From Jacaranda mimosifolia (Eukaryota; Streptophyta; Magnoliopsida; Lamiales; Bignoniaceae), in contig CM032129.1 of the NCBI GenBank assembly GCA_018894105.1, forward strand, positions 14,143,968 to 14,207,967: a stretch of DNA of 64,000 bases, in the 5' to 3' direction. This document shows positions 11,147-22,936 of this stretch, one piece after another. The notes beneath the pieces were generated by a model. That model made no database searches and had not been told where the DNA came from. It saw only the letters and a list, made by a program, of their open reading frames with translations. A program made the translations under genes and the position numbers. Numbering within the stretch: the first letter of the stretch is position 1; every line of letters begins with the position of its first letter.

Positions 11147-14034
11147 CGTAACACCTCAAATTTTGGGATCCTAAAATAAAATAAGATATGAAATCAATAA
11201 GTCTGGCTAGATTAATTTTGGGATACATTTATTTAAAAATCTAGAAATGAATATTGAAAGATAAGGGACCTAATTGCAAACAGAAAAGGGCTTGATTGAC
11301 CAAAATTATAAAATTTAGGGGTCAATATGAGAGAAATAAAAGCTTAGGGACTTTAAAGTAAATTAGCTTGGACTTAGTTGATTGAAATTAGAAAGGACAT
11401 GGATCGATGTGTGAAAAATCAAACTTTAAATGATTGAATTAAAGACTAAGGACTGAACTAAAATGTGATTAAAAGCCCAGGGGTGCAATTGAAGTCAGTC
11501 AAAAGATTTGGGGGCCAAAATGAAGGAGCTGAAAAATATTTTGTATATATAGGATTAAGGATAAAAATTAATTAAATTCTCAAAATCAACCCAAAGTCCA
11601 CCCAGGCAACGAATCGATAGAAAATGGCCATGAAACCCAAAATCAAAACCATATATACACTCATCTCATTACCAGGATCTCAACCATACCAAAAATCTTC
11701 TAAAAGACTGAAGGAATCGCCGAGAAATGAAACCCAACGGTAAGGTGGCGGTGGGTTGGTCGTTCCACCGCTTCCACCGGCGGAAAGTGGCTAGGTTTTA
11801 GTGTGTCTTAATTGAAAAATCATGGGCAAGAAATTGATGATCTTTATTTTGCAAAACAAGCAATGGTGGGGTAGGATTGAACGCGGTGGCACTAAGGCAG
11901 TGTTAAAGTTCGGTTGTGGCTTTGAACGGCCAATTGGCTAGCTTACCAATGTTGGAATCAGAAATTAATATGGGATTTTTGCGCCGACTGGTAGTACTGG
12001 TCCTCATCTTCGGTGGCGACGCGTGGTGGCGGCGGCTTCCGGGCAGTCAGTATAGTTTTGAATTTTGGACTTATTTGGACTAATTCTGACTTGAGATTGG
12101 ATCTCGATTCGATTCAATTGGGTAAATTTCATATCGAATGTTAATTCGAATGATTTTTACAATTCTAATTAAATGTTTATTACATTAAGGTTATTCAAAT
12201 ATAATTTAACTTAAGATGATAATTAATTTTGTGAACGTTGGGCACAATTGTTTATGAATCTAAGCTTAAGTTATATAAATATTAGAACGAAAACAAATTA
12301 TCATAATTGAACCTAATACACCCAAAGAAACCAATTAATTTAGGAACCTGGACTTTTATTACGTACTTGTAAAATAATTAAGGTGATGAATAGAGTTTGT
12401 TGGGGATAGCCATTCAAGAATTACTAGCTCGAAGTCTTAGAATAAGATAACCAAGGTTATTTGAGATAAGATATGCTTGAACTCGAGTGTTATAGCAACA
12501 AATACTTATTGAATATTGGAACCTTAAAGAAGACCACAATCATGTAAATCATATCAGTAATCCATTCATCAACTTACTAGTTAAGGATTACTACATTATA
12601 TTGTCTTAAGCATTTAGATATGAAACCAAGATTACCGGGACTATATCAGAATAACCTTAAGTTTAATAAAGACATTAACTATATTGATATTTGAGAATCA
12701 GAGGACTGATAGGATGACAACTCGAGTTATCTTATGATAGTTCTCGATTTGACTTCGAAACCAGGACCTAAGCAACCATACAATTAGGATTTCCTCTGCA
12801 TTTTTCAGGTGAGTTTATAATCAATAGTACAGGATTTCTTTATTGGGGAAAGAACATATATACTTGTTATATATCCTAGTCGCCTGATTCCTTTCAAATC
12901 TACGTGTTGAGAAATTCACCACACATTGCCCCTTACACTAATCATTATTTTTGTTTGATTATAATTTATGTTATATTTACTTGAAATTTGGCGTTGTGTG
13001 TGGAAATTACAAATGAATTCTAAAAGATATTTTTCTATCATCACCATGTCTAGCTTGGAACAAACTTGATATTGAATTATTAATTATCTATTTATCATGG
13101 TGAATTAACATATTAGTCAAAATGTTGTTGGACAAGTTACATGATATACATAAATATAATTAATACCCTTGGGGTGGGCCCTGGGATCGGTTTCAAAAGA
13201 CCACCAAGCGGAACGGACAAACGGTAACTGATCTTTCGAGTGATACCCGTACAAGCTATACATATAACCCTAGCTTATAGTCAGCTGAAGGTAGTTGTCT
13301 ATGAGTAGGCAAGGCATGCGGCTAGCCATGCCTAATGACTAATTGATTGTTTGAGCCAATCAATCGAACATTGGAGGAATAAAAAATTTCATGTTTTCGA
13401 AAGTAGAGTGATAATATAGGAGAACCACCAACAGCGAGATTGTAAAAGTAATTGATATATTTGATACTTGTGCTTTGAAAGTCTAACATTAGATAAAAAA
13501 AATCAAACAATTGTTCAACTGTCATGTCAACCCCTTTGGTCGTATTTGAGATTTAAACTTTTATAAAAAGGTAGCGAGTTTTGTGAAGTCTCATCATTGG
13601 TATGGGACGGTGGTGAGATGGATTACTTAAATTTTGGACTAAAACCTGTTATCATGACTTTTGGAAATTTTAATGCTTATATTATTTCCTATATAATATT
13701 TGGAAAATTATCATTATGTTGTTATTACTAAAATATCTTACTAGGTCACTCGAACTTACGTGGTTGTATTGTTTCCTTCCATTCTTTACTTCAAATAAGA
13801 ACGAGTGATGAGGATAGACTAACTTAGGTGACACACAAGGTAGTGAAGGTAGTAGAAGTACTAAGTGTGATTCATGATATTTCGATTCGTAGTTGAACCT
13901 TTGTTGGATGTCACTTGTAGAAATTAGATACTTTGGATTTTGAGAAGTGTATATTCCATTATTCAGAAAACTTGTGGAATAGAATGGGTAGCACCTCAGA
14001 CGGGAGTAGGAGGCCCCCCGATCGGGGCACTATA
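11147..14034 (+). repeat. 3' LTR (2.9 kb) of the 3167-14034 element
   Basis: Colinear with the 5' LTR from CGTAACACC to GGGGCACTATA. TATA-like box near 11544. It keeps a block (about 13185-13280) that the 5' copy has lost. The conserved inverted repeat is at 13312-13333 (AGGCATG, 8-nt spacer, CATGCCT). Confidence 0.87.
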
Positions 14035-14044
14035 ATTCATCTTT

Positions 14045-14960
14045 GTTCTGTGCTTACCAGTACGGAATAAAGTTAATTCCTGCTAGAGCATTCTATCTTC
14101 TTATCTTGTATCATCATCTCAACCTTTAGTGCCATATTTTGTGCTTCAGAGACATTTGCTAACATTTGTACGCCAACCTTATCTTGAATTGTAGGCTTCA
14201 AACCATTGAGGTATCTCACTACTTGTTGATTGTCGGACTCCATTAGGTTGTTTAGCTCATTAAGCCACAAGAGCTCTATGGTGTATTCATGTACCAATAT
14301 ATCTCCTTGGTGACACCGTTGATATTGCAAAAATGGTTACTACTCATAATCTAAGGGTAGAAATCGAGCCTTTAGCAATTACTTCATCTAATACCATGTT
14401 CGGATTTGTCCCCTACCTTTATGCCTTCTTGCGTCTTTTATACGTTCCCACTAAGCAAAGGCAACTCTCTTTAGCCCGTAAGCTACTAATTAACTCACAC
14501 TTCTCGAGAACCTCCAAATAGTCAAAGAATCTATTTACTTATGCAAGCCAATCCATATATTCTTCAACATTTAAATTGCCATTAAAGTATGGGAGATTTA
14601 CCTTTAGGCAAAAATCATTATATCTAGCAGGGTGTTGCTAATTTCCTCATCCCATATTGAGCATCTCAACATCTTCTTCTTCTTCTTCTTCTTTTGAATC
14701 TTCTATATTGGCATATCGATAACATTCACGAATAGGATCACCTCTAACTAGTCGTGGTACTTGGACAAATTCCTTGGCTTCATGCCTTGGCCTTGCCCTT
14801 CTGTCTATGCAGAGAGCGTCTGTATACAAATTCATCTTTTGCAATTTAAGATCAAAGGATTCTCTCAATGCATGGATCTCTTCCTAGAGAGTTAAAGAAG
14901 CTTGATCTCCATCAATTGTTTGGTTGTTTCGTGAACCACCAATTACTCCTGCATTAGCCA
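14045..14960 (-). pseudogene. gypsy gag, N-terminal and core fragment
   Basis: Minus-strand frames at 14647-14868 and 14073-14330 belong to one decayed gag. The first has charged sequence with an E/D-rich tract near its end. The second has the retrotransposon Gag core pattern: QYQRC.QG...V.EYT.E, then a LN-L-ES-NQ block and RYLNGLKP.IQD. A likely start codon lies near 14960, just inside the primer-binding site. The frame is cut at its 3' side by the long-LTR element, and the zinc knuckle resumes at 3015-3056. Stops between the two frames show it is dead. Confidence 0.75.
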
Positions 14961-14978
14961 TTAAAAAAGCCCAAATGT

Positions 14979-14991
14979 GGCTCCGATACCA
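14979..14991 (-). other. primer-binding site of the 564-15490 element
   Basis: Minus strand TGGTATCGGAGCC, one base different from the initiator-Met site, three bases inside the 5' LTR end. Confidence 0.8.
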
Positions 14992-14994
14992 AAT

Positions 14995-15490
14995 TGATGT
15001 AGTGGGTAAAATCTGAGAGGAAAAAAAAAACAAAGAAATCAAGCTATTACACGAATAACTTGAATAAAAGAAAGCATGTACACAAGAAGCTTTAAAACAA
15101 AGTAAGGAACTTTCTCGCAGAGAGAAACAAATGAAAGAATTCCATTGCTTAAGTTGTGTTTGACAAACTATATATGTGAATCTATTTATTGGCCTCTCAA
15201 AGAATCCTGTTGCTCTAAAAGATAGAAATATGACAAATTTATACTTATCCCTAAAACTCCTAACTTCCTAAAAGATAATGTAAAATAATACCTAACTCTC
15301 TAAAAGATAATACAAAATAATATCTAACTTTTAAAAGATAATAAAACTTTAAAATCTAATATTTATCTAAAAAGAAAAGAATTTAAAAGGTAAAACTTAT
15401 TATTTAAATGATAAGAGTTAAATATTTCCCACATGTGGAATATCTTCTAAAAGATAACTCCAACCAACATTCTCTCTATCTCCCATATCA
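14995..15490 (-). repeat. 5' LTR of the 564-15490 gypsy element
   Basis: Partner of 564-1061; begins TGATGTAG and ends ATATCA. Small indels and many transitions separate the two copies, so the insertion is not recent. Confidence 0.88.
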
Positions 15491-15782
15491 CTAGCACTCT
15501 TACAATTTCAATTATTATTTTTTCTCTTTCCAATCTTTTTGAGTATTTCTTTAATACATAAATATATTTATTTAAATTTATTATATAAAATAATATAATA
15601 TCATGCAAAAATAAAATAATATTTTAATTATGTATTTTAAAATTTTAAACATAGGCATCAAACACGCCACAACCACTAATGCTTTTAATATCATACTGTT
15701 AAATTTTAATGCCACACCACTTTTGAATTTAAACTTAAAGCAATGTCAGCCATATTAAAAGGTTGGCGTTAGAATTAGAAAA
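15491..15782. other. AT-rich spacer, no gene seen
   Basis: AT-rich sequence between the gypsy element and the Mutator-like element. No coding or repeat signature recognized. Confidence 0.5.
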
Positions 15783-15791
15783 TTTAGAGTA

Positions 15792-16000
15792 GGGAAAAAT
15801 ATAAAATTGGTTCTGTAACTTGATCCTACTATCAAAGTAGGATTTTAACTTTTTAGATGGCAAAATTGGTACACCACCTTTGAAAATTTGGTAATTTGAG
15901 AACAAATTGAGCCCGAAACTCATTTGTCAACGACTCGATCCTATGTAGCGCCTAATTTGGCGCCACATCAGTCTAGACATCCTTCTCTCTCCTACGTGGC
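15792..16000. repeat. left TIR of the MULE
   Basis: Inverted counterpart of about 23150-23348. Shared blocks include CAAAGTAG, TTTAACTTTT, GCAAAATTGGTA and ACAAATTG, in the same order. Confidence 0.8.
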
Positions 16001-16040
16001 ATATGGTGTGGCAACTCTTTTTACCATGTCAGCACATTTC

Positions 16041-16729
16041 CTACACTTGGACAAGAAAAGAAAACAAAAATTGCACAAAAAAAAAAAACCAAATACATAT
16101 AAACCAAAAGAGCACAAAAGTAGATAAGTTCTTGGAATATTTATATACTTATATACACATATATTACACTTTCCAAATCATCGAATTAAATGCAATTGAG
16201 TTCTAAAAAAAATTAAAACTTACACATCAAAATTTAAAATATCAAATATCCTTCAAATTTATAATATTTTATTTGATACAAATTTATCATCTAATATTTT
16301 TTAAAAATCTAATTTATCACTTTAGGCCACATAATTTAATAATTTTAAGTTGCATATTTAATAATGTTAAAATAGTAAATACATCTAAAAATTTAATAAA
16401 AATTTGTTGAATTTATTTATTAATTAAAAATAAAATGAAAATTGAATAATAAAAAATTAAGTCTATCCTCTTAACTATATAATTCTAAGTTACATAATAA
16501 TTTTAAAATCATGAAATAGTTCAATTAAATATAAATATATTTATTAATTCAAATATCATAAATAAAAATTAAACAATAAAAGTTTTAGTTTATCTTCTTA
16601 ACTATATGATTACAAATTATATAATAATATTAAAATCATAAATATTCTAAAATAATTCAATTAAATATTAATAAATTTTAGTTATGAATTCAAATAATAA
16701 TAATAATAATAATAATAATTGAAAAACAC
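16041..16729. other. AT-rich MULE interior with (AAT)n microsatellite
   Basis: No coding signature. An (AAT)n run of about 9 units lies at 16692-16719, just before base composition shifts to GC-rich. Confidence 0.6.
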
Positions 16730-16972
16730 CAAATCCACTGCACCCCTGCTCCTCAATTTGGCCGCCGCCTATTAGCCGTCTGTGTCAGGCAGCCGCAGAC
16801 GGCTACCGCATGGCCAAGTGCCTCCATGCAGCTGCTGAAATTTGTGCTTGGGCTTGACGGCCGCCTTCGCCTAGACCTAGTGACTGCATGCACCGCCACG
16901 CCAAACTACGGCTACAGCTATTACACCCAGTAGGCCATTCACCTATCCATGGATGCCATAGCCATGGCCATG
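16730..16972. other. GC-rich patch inside the MULE, possible captured fragment
   Basis: Base composition rises sharply compared with the AT-rich flanks, with repeated CCGCC/GGCGG and CATGG motifs. It continues across the gypsy insertion into 22942-22985. Neither strand gives a frame that I recognize and stops occur in each. MULEs often carry host gene pieces (Pack-MULEs), which would explain the composition, but no donor can be named here. Confidence 0.4.
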
Positions 16973-17606
16973 TGTCACAGGTCGCTCCTCAAGTAACTAG
17001 GAAAGTGTGCACTGCACAATGTACAGCTAGTAGCTTGCCACACATTAGCTGCATCCGCCAAAACTCAATAACCAACAACCGTCTCAATAACCGTCAATCG
17101 TCTCAATAACTGTCAATAACAAAATAACTGTCAAGAGCTCAATAACCACTAGGTGATTGTTGCATCGCAATCATGCCCAACAGTACTCACGCACACGCTG
17201 GAACACTTTATAGACATAATCTAGCGAAAAGGAAATTTGATTTCATAGGTAATATCAATAGTACAATATCGACAATCGTTGGAGCAACGCTAGACGTTAG
17301 AGGGGACTCCAACAAGGTTCAGCACAACTCAGCTCCAACTCCTTATTCCCTCGTATAATAGACTTAAAAAAGAAAAACGTTGTGATAGCACTAGATACAG
17401 AAAGGTTGAAAATTACAACAAAATGGCAGCATCCTGGCTGCATATTTATAGGAGGAAAAACAAAAGAAAGGGCCTACACCTAAAGACATAGTAGATGAAC
17501 TCCTCGAAGTGCAAGTCTATCGATGCAGGCTGGTGAGAGATGGCCAAGGAGGCCCGAATGCCTTGTAGACGGTCAAAGGGCCCGATGGCGAGGGTGACCC
17601 TTGACA
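16973..17606 (-). repeat. 3' LTR of the chromovirus
   Basis: Begins TGTCACAGG and ends CCCTTGACA, giving TGTCA/TGACA inverted ends. Colinear with 22310-22936. Confidence 0.9.
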
Positions 17607-17622
17607 TTCTCCCCCACATGAG
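17607..17622 (-). other. polypurine tract of the chromovirus
   Basis: Minus strand CTCATGTGGGGGAGAA abuts the 3' LTR. Confidence 0.8.
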
Positions 17623-17650
17623 ATGGCGATGTCCTCAGCGACATTGAGGC

Positions 17651-18037
17651 CTAATATGCCTCTAATAGAGGTTTGAACGCCTTGAGGTCCGTCACCCTCT
17701 CCCAAGTGTTCTCCTTAATGCTATATCCCTTCCATTTCACCATATACTCCATTTGAGTTGCACTTCCTGTGTCGGTTACTCGATAATTTAGAATTGCTTC
17801 CACCACTCTCTTCTCTTTCTTTGTCAACGTCAACTGTGGGCGAATAGGTTTATTCCAGGATACGTCCTCCTTGCCTACATGATAGGGCTTGAGCTGGCTC
17901 ACATGGAGGACATTGTGAATTTTCCACCAGTCAGGCAATGCTACCTTGTAGATTACCTTTCTAATGCGTTTAATGATAGGCAACTGTCCAATGTACTTCT
18001 TCATCAAGTGAGGGTCTCTCCCCTTCGATGCTTTCAA
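17651..18037 (-). pseudogene. integrase C-terminus with chromodomain
   Basis: A 128-codon frame. Residues about 10-55 hold the integrase C-terminal fold (KKYIGQLPIIKRI then VALP...NVLHVSQLKPYH, the usual gypsy HVSQLK motif). Residues about 78-125 form a chromodomain: VEAILNYRV, then EYMVKWKGYSIKENTWE, which carries the aromatic and acidic residues expected of a methyl-lysine reader fold. In chromoviruses this module directs integration to particular chromatin. The apparent ATG start is internal; the true frame continues upstream into the integrase core at 18194-18942 after a frameshift. This is the best preserved part of the element. Confidence 0.9.
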
Positions 18038-18193
18038 CTATCTCGAATCAGGGACCTTCACCAATACCATATCTCTCACTTGGAATTCACTGAATTGGCA
18101 GTTCTTGTCTGCATGCTTTTTCATCCACTTCTAAGCTTTCTTGAGGTATCTTTGAGCTTAATTGACATTCTATTTCCATTTCTACAAGAAACT

Positions 18194-18942
18194 TCATGCA
18201 AGAGGAGATTGGACACCCTGTGGAGAGTCCAGAGTGTATGGGAGTAGTAGTTGCTGCCTAGTCATAATCTCAAAAGCACTCATATTGGTGGTAAAGCACT
18301 TCTGGGCATTGAAGCACCACTGAGCAACATTCAAAAACTTCACCCAATCTTTCTGAGAGTCGTTCACAAAGTGCCGAAGATATTCCTCCAACATAGAATT
18401 AAAGCGCTCGGTCTAGCCATCAGACTGCAAATGATAGCTCCAACTCATATTTAATTGGATTTGAGGAGTTTGAAGAGCTCGGCCCAAAAGCTGCAAGTAA
18501 ACCAAGAGTCTTGATCACTGACAATATCCTTCGGTAGTTCCCAATACTTAACAATATGCTTAAAGAAGATATGAGTCATCCCTTCTACTATAATATGTTT
18601 AGGGGCTACAATGAACGTAGCATACTTAGAAAATCGGTCTACTACAACAATGATGGTCCCCAAGGTCATTAGGGAATAGGAAGTAGCTCCAACAAAGCCT
18701 GGTTTCTTTTGATGGTATGGCTTGTCCTGCTGGCCCACAAGATAAGTAAAAACATACGTTTGAGTATCATTCTGCATCTGGGGCCAATAATATGATCTGT
18801 GCACCAAGGTATGGGTGTAATTTGCTCCTCGGTGTCCTGCCCAAAGAGTGTCATGGCATTCTAAAATCAATGATTTCCTTAGGTCCCCGCCTTTTGGAAT
18901 ATACATACAGTTTCCTTTAGTTATCAAGAGTCCTTCATCCAT
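18194..18942 (-). pseudogene. integrase core, broken
   Basis: Two minus-strand frames (18451-18942 and 18194-18394) cover the zinc-binding and catalytic domains. The N-terminal part keeps GHRG and YYWP, but the two cysteines of the HHCC zinc motif are lost (YVFTYLVGQQDK where C..CQ is normal). The segment holding the first catalytic aspartate is shortened by a deletion. The second aspartate survives in IVSDQDSWFTCSFW, and a DG.TERFN remnant near 18400 carries the catalytic glutamate position next to a stop. The protein cannot be functional. Confidence 0.85.
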
Positions 18943-19182
18943 CTAAAACTGTCGAGTTTTGCCCTTCTCGACAAGGTCGACTAAATACTACCCTACATGA
19001 TCTTTCTACAAGAGCTTCTATATTCGATCCTTCATAGAAATGGTAACTACACTCAAGGACAAAGTGGCCACCACCCTCGTATGATCCGCCCTCCAGCTCA
19101 GGGCGTCTGCCATATGATTGCTCGCACTAGCACAGTACTCCAAGGAAAAGTTAAACTCTGCCAACAACTCTTGCCACCGTGC

Positions 19183-19617
19183 TTACTTACTGGACAGTTT
19201 AGAGTGGCTCATACAATGGCTAACTGCAGTATTGTCCATCCTGATCACAAAAGGAAAGCCCAACAAGTAATGTCGCCATAGTCTAAGGCAATGAACTACG
19301 GCTAGCAACTCCTTCTCGTGTGCCGAGTAGTACCACTCTGCTTCCTTCAACTTGCGACTCTCAAAAGCAACAGGATGCCCATCCTGAATCAGAACTCCTC
19401 CAAGTACAAACTTTGAAGCATCAGTCTCCACTATAAATATCTTTGTTAAGTCTTGGAGGGCCAATACAGGATCCGACACCATAGCTCTCTTCAATCCCTC
19501 GAATGCTACTTGGCATTGGGATGTCCAATTCCAAAACTCCGCGCTCTTCATGAGGTCAGTAAGGGGTCGCGCTATTTTAGAGTAGCCTTTCACAAATCTG
19601 CAATAATAGTTTGCCAA
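19183..19617 (-). pseudogene. RNase H domain (gypsy pol)
   Basis: A 144-codon frame beginning in the RT-RNase H connection (YYCRFVKGYSKIARPLT). It has the RNase H aspartate in VETDAS, the GGVLIQDGHPVAF strand, the glutamate-containing helix HEKELLAVVH, and the RMDN catalytic aspartate. Order and spacing match Ty3/gypsy RNase H. The frame is open across the whole domain; upstream it is separated from RT by stops at about 19620-19700. Confidence 0.88.
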
Positions 19618-19639
19618 CTAGAGAAACGACCGCACCTTA

Positions 19640-20240
19640 TGAAAATTCTCGGGCGGCTACCACTTTTAAATAATCTGTACTTTCTTTAGGTCCATAGGAA
19701 TTCTTGCTCGCTCCACGATGTGACCCAAGAAATGAATATTCTCCTGAGCGGGATACTTCACATGCTTAGCATACAGTTCATGCTCATGGAGTCAAGTGAG
19801 AACCTTTTGCAGATGCTTCACATGTTCGGCCAGGGTCCCACTATACACCATAATATCATCTAAGTACACCACCACAAACTCATACAGAAAACCATGGAAT
19901 ACCTGGTCATCAACATGCTAAAGGTTGCTGGGACGTTTGTCAAGCTGAAAGGCATGACTAGAAACTTAAAGGCCCAATATCTCGTGACTACTGTAGTCTT
20001 TGCCTCGTCTCTTTCCTTGATTTGAACTTGCCAGTAACCCGACCTCAAATCAATCTTTGTAAAGTACTTCGCCCGACTAAGTTGGTTAAAGCAATCGACC
20101 ACAAGCAGCATAGGATACTTATTCTTGATGATAATTTTGCTTAATGCCCGGTAGTCACACCACATTCGTAAGGACCCATCAGTCTTTTCCTGGAACAATA
20201 CAGGGGCTCTATATGGTGACTTAGTGCGCTTGATATCCCA
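19640..20240 (-). pseudogene. reverse transcriptase (gypsy pol)
   Basis: The 19860-20198 frame covers RT fingers and palm: KTDGSLRMWCDYRAL, KNKYPM, TKIDLRSGYWQV and MPFSLTN. The usual MPFGLTN glycine is replaced by serine, a G-to-A change. Just past the end of the frame, codons for YLDD (19855-19866) preserve the catalytic aspartate pair in another frame. Upstream sequence to about 20440 encodes the RT N-terminal region with stops. Confidence 0.88.
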
Positions 20241-20699
20241 TATTCCAACATCTCCCTCGGCTGTTTCCTAAGCTCCTCGAGCTCTGGTTACGACATCCGA
20301 TATGGTGCTCGGGTAGGAGGTTTGGTACCTGGAACCAACTCAATCTCATGATCCACTGCTCTCTTCGATGATAGCTTCTAAGGTAGTTCATCCTACATAA
20401 CATCCTTAAACTCATGCAAGAGTTCCTTAACCACACCAGGGATTGACCCTAATGCCTCCTCTGTCTCCTCAAAGCGAAGGGTGCACAAGAATTACGGCTC
20501 GTTTTGTTTGCAACCCTTCTCAAATTAAATAGTTGAGAGATTTTTGTCTTCTAGCTTCCCAGTCAATATAGAAATAAAGCATGGCTTGTTTCCCATCATC
20601 ATCAATGAATCGACGTACAGCATGACTACCATCCTTGTGTCCCGTAGAAATTTAAGCCTAAGGATAAGTTTGAAATCGTCCATCACGACCACTAAAAGG

Positions 20700-20917
20700 T
20701 TGGTCCTTCATTCGAATGGCCTTATCTTGATAATCACAGACTTAGCCATTCCTGCAATCAGCTGAGCAGCTGAATTAATAGCTTTCACCCATCCAACTCC
20801 TTTCTCCAGTACAAACCTGAGTCTCTCTACTTTTACACTTGCTAGATAGTTGTAGGTGGCACTAGTGTCGATCATGGCACAAACTGGCTTGCCATTGATG
20901 TTCACATCAACAAACAT
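20700..20917 (-). pseudogene. aspartic protease (gypsy pol)
   Basis: A 69-codon frame with VDVNINGKPVCAMIDTSATYNYLA. The expected active-site triad is Asp-Thr-Gly; here the glycine codon has become serine (G-to-A), which should inactivate the enzyme. Strand order before and after the motif matches retropepsins of Ty3/gypsy elements. The zinc-knuckle end of gag lies upstream at about 21190-21235. Confidence 0.82.
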
Positions 20918-21129
20918 CAGCCCTCTCTTTCTATAGTTTTAAGGTTGTGATTCCTCCTCTGGCTAGCTCTCTGTTAGGGCTGGTGCAACTTTACTTGACT
21001 TTGTTGGCATTGTTCTCTTAGCTACCACCTGTGAAATTGTATTGCACTACTGTGAAATGACGTTAAGGTTGTCCTCGTTCTCATCCGGCTCTTGCTCCTA
21101 AGTAGCAGAAGTCCAAGTCTCAACTTGAT

Positions 21130-22295
21130 TAGGCATCTTCCCCACTTTTGTAAGGCTCGCCAAAGAATTTAGTAAATACTGCTTCGGACAATCTTTCATT
21201 CGGTGTGGACCACCACAAAGGAAACATCCGTTGCTTTTCTATGGTGTTCCGTGCCTGTTCTCTGGTTTTACCTTATTAGAACTCGCATATGAGCTCCCTT
21301 GGGTATGGGATTACCTCTTTCGCTCATCTTTGCTTAGGTTCTACTTGAATGATTTTTCCCCGCCCCTTTTTGACTAATCAATGTTGGAGGCTGCCTGTTT
21401 CTCTTTTTGGGGCTCAGAACCATAATCCATTAACCACTCAGCAGCTCCCAATCGCGGTATTCAAATCGGCAACTCTCTGGTGCTGTAGCTTGACATGCGC
21501 CCATGGTTTCAATCCCTTTAAAAATGTGAAGAGCTTATCCTTCTCCGATATATCCCTTATGTCTAGCATATGTGTGGAAAAGCTTTCACATACTCCCTCA
21601 TAGAGGTTGTATGCTTTAGGTCTCGTAAAGCCTGCAGGCATTATACTCGATATTTTTGGGGAAAAACTAATACCTAATTGCTTCCTGGAGTTGATCCCAT
21701 GTATCCATATGCACCTAACGTGCCTGGATATCTACATATTTGGTATGCCACCATAGCTTCGCATCTCCCATCAAATACATGGTAGTGGTCACCACTTTTC
21801 TCACCTCATCCTTAATATTAGCGGCAAGAAAATATTGCTCCATATCAAATAAGAAGTTCTCAACCTCCTTTGCATCTTTTGCATCCCCCCGTAAGCTCTA
21901 AGCTCTGGTATCCGAAGCCTAGCAATCAGGTCTGGAGCAATGGCAGGTCCATACTCACCATTCTCTGAAGTAAGCCAATCTAAATCGACATTGCCTCCAT
22001 TTCCCATCTCAGGTCAGCCATATTGTTTGCCCTTAGTACTTCCTTCAAGGCTTGACAAACATCTCTGCTCTCACCTAATTGTGAGTAGAGATTTATGATC
22101 TCTGCCTCCAGTCCTTCGACCTTCTCATCTAAGGTCTCAACCACAAACTGTAGCCTGGAGTTCTCATCCTCTAGTGCATCCAATCGTTGTTTTGTAGTAC
22201 CAACCCATCTCAAGGCTTCATTCTCTTACCCAGCTATATTTGCGGAAGCTGCAGGTTCTAGTGCCAGTACCTCGACTAGTGAATCAAGAGCTGAA
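21130..22295 (-). pseudogene. gag: coiled coil, core and zinc knuckle
   Basis: Minus-strand fragments in order: 21980-22213, a leucine-heptad coiled coil (RLDALEDENSRLQFVVE...); 21801-22007, the start of the capsid-like core with a LRIPELRAYGG block; 21438-21641, the core end with LFTFLKGLKPWA; then a knuckle CFLCGGPHRMKDC at about 21195-21235 with CX2CX3HX4C spacing. Each piece is in a different frame, so at least three frameshifts have accumulated. The layout is that of chromovirus Gag proteins with an N-terminal coiled coil. Confidence 0.8.
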
Positions 22296-22309
22296 GCTCT
22301 AATACCACC
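22296..22309 (-). other. primer-binding site of the chromovirus
   Basis: Minus strand GGTGGTATTAGAGC follows the 5' LTR; it contains the initiator-Met site with one C-to-T change. Confidence 0.8.
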
Positions 22310-22936
22310 TATCACAAGGTGCTTCTCAAGTAACTAGGAAACTGCGTACTATGCGACTAGTAGCTTGCCACATGTCAGGTACGTCTGCTAAAACTCAATA
22401 ATCGACAACTATCTCGATAACCATCAACCGTCTCAATAACTGTCAACAATAAAATAATTGTCAAGAGCTCAATAATCGCTAGGTGATTGTTGCGTTGCAA
22501 TCATGCGCAACGGTACTCATGCACACGCCGGAACACTTTAGAGGCACAATCCAGTGAAAAGAAAATTTGATTTCATTGATTATATTAACAATACAATGTC
22601 GACAATCGTTGGAGCAACATTAGATGTTGGGGGGGACTTCAAAAAGGTTCAATACAAGTCAACTTCAACTCCTTATTTCCCCTTATAATAGGCTAAAAAA
22701 AGAAAAATATTGTAACATCATTAGATGCAAAAAAGCTGAAAATGACAACAAAATAGTAGCATCCTACCTGCATATTTACAAGAGGAAAAACAAAAGAAAG
22801 GGCCTACACCTAAGGACATAGTAGATGAAATCCTTGGAGTGCAAGTTCATTGATGTAGGCTGGTGAGAGGCGGTCGGGGCAACCCAGATGCCCTGTAGAC
22901 AGTCATGGGTCCTGATGGCCGAAGCAACCTTTGGCG
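22310..22936 (-). repeat. 5' LTR of the chromovirus
   Basis: Partner of 16973-17606. Both terminal dinucleotides have decayed (TATCACA at the left, TTGGCG at the right), but the perfect CCATG duplication fixes the boundary. Confidence 0.9.

Larger units (their letters stand above)
3167..14034 (+). mobile_element. long-LTR Ty3/gypsy-like element, plus strand, LARD-like
   Basis: Two 2.8-2.9-kb direct repeats (3167-5979 and 11147-14034) enclose a 5.2-kb interior without any long frame. A near-perfect initiator-tRNA-Met primer-binding site follows the left LTR and a purine tract precedes the right LTR, so it is a true retroelement on the plus strand. The interior holds only decayed pol and gag motifs, some duplicated and apparently out of order. 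The flanking pentamers ATTTG and ATTCA differ by two transitions. Large LTRs with non-coding interiors resemble LARDs, while the RT remnants look Del/Tekay-like. It is nested in the gag of the 564-15490 element and belongs to the same LTR family as the copies at 32822 and 57033. Confidence 0.87.
564..15490 (-). mobile_element. Ty3/gypsy retrotransposon, minus strand, carrying two nested insertions
   Basis: The outer element is bounded by two similar ~497-bp repeats (564-1061 and 14995-15490) that start TGAT and end ATCA. Read on the minus strand the order is 5' LTR, primer-binding site, gag, zinc knuckle, protease, protease-RT linker, integrase C-terminus, polypurine tract and 3' LTR. RT, RNase H and most of integrase are missing between about 1440 and 1560, so the copy is dead by internal deletion. 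A hAT-like element (1878-2685) sits in pol and a long-LTR retroelement (3167-14034) in gag. Flanking pentamers CAAGT and CTAGC match at only three of five positions, so the target duplication is poor. The integrase tail and protease style suggest a CRM- or Galadriel-like chromovirus; that lineage call is an inference. Confidence 0.85.
16973..22936 (-). mobile_element. chromodomain Ty3/gypsy (chromovirus) element, minus strand
   Basis: A 5.96-kb element with LTRs of 634 and 627 bp and a perfect CCATG target duplication (16968-16972 and 22937-22941). Minus-strand order: 5' LTR, primer-binding site, gag with coiled coil and zinc knuckle, protease, RT, RNase H, integrase, chromodomain, polypurine tract, 3' LTR. 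The small size and C-terminal chromodomain fit a chromovirus, perhaps Reina-like. All domains are present but broken by stops and frameshifts, and part of the integrase core is deleted. It is inserted in the MULE at 15792-23348, so it is younger than that element. Confidence 0.92.
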
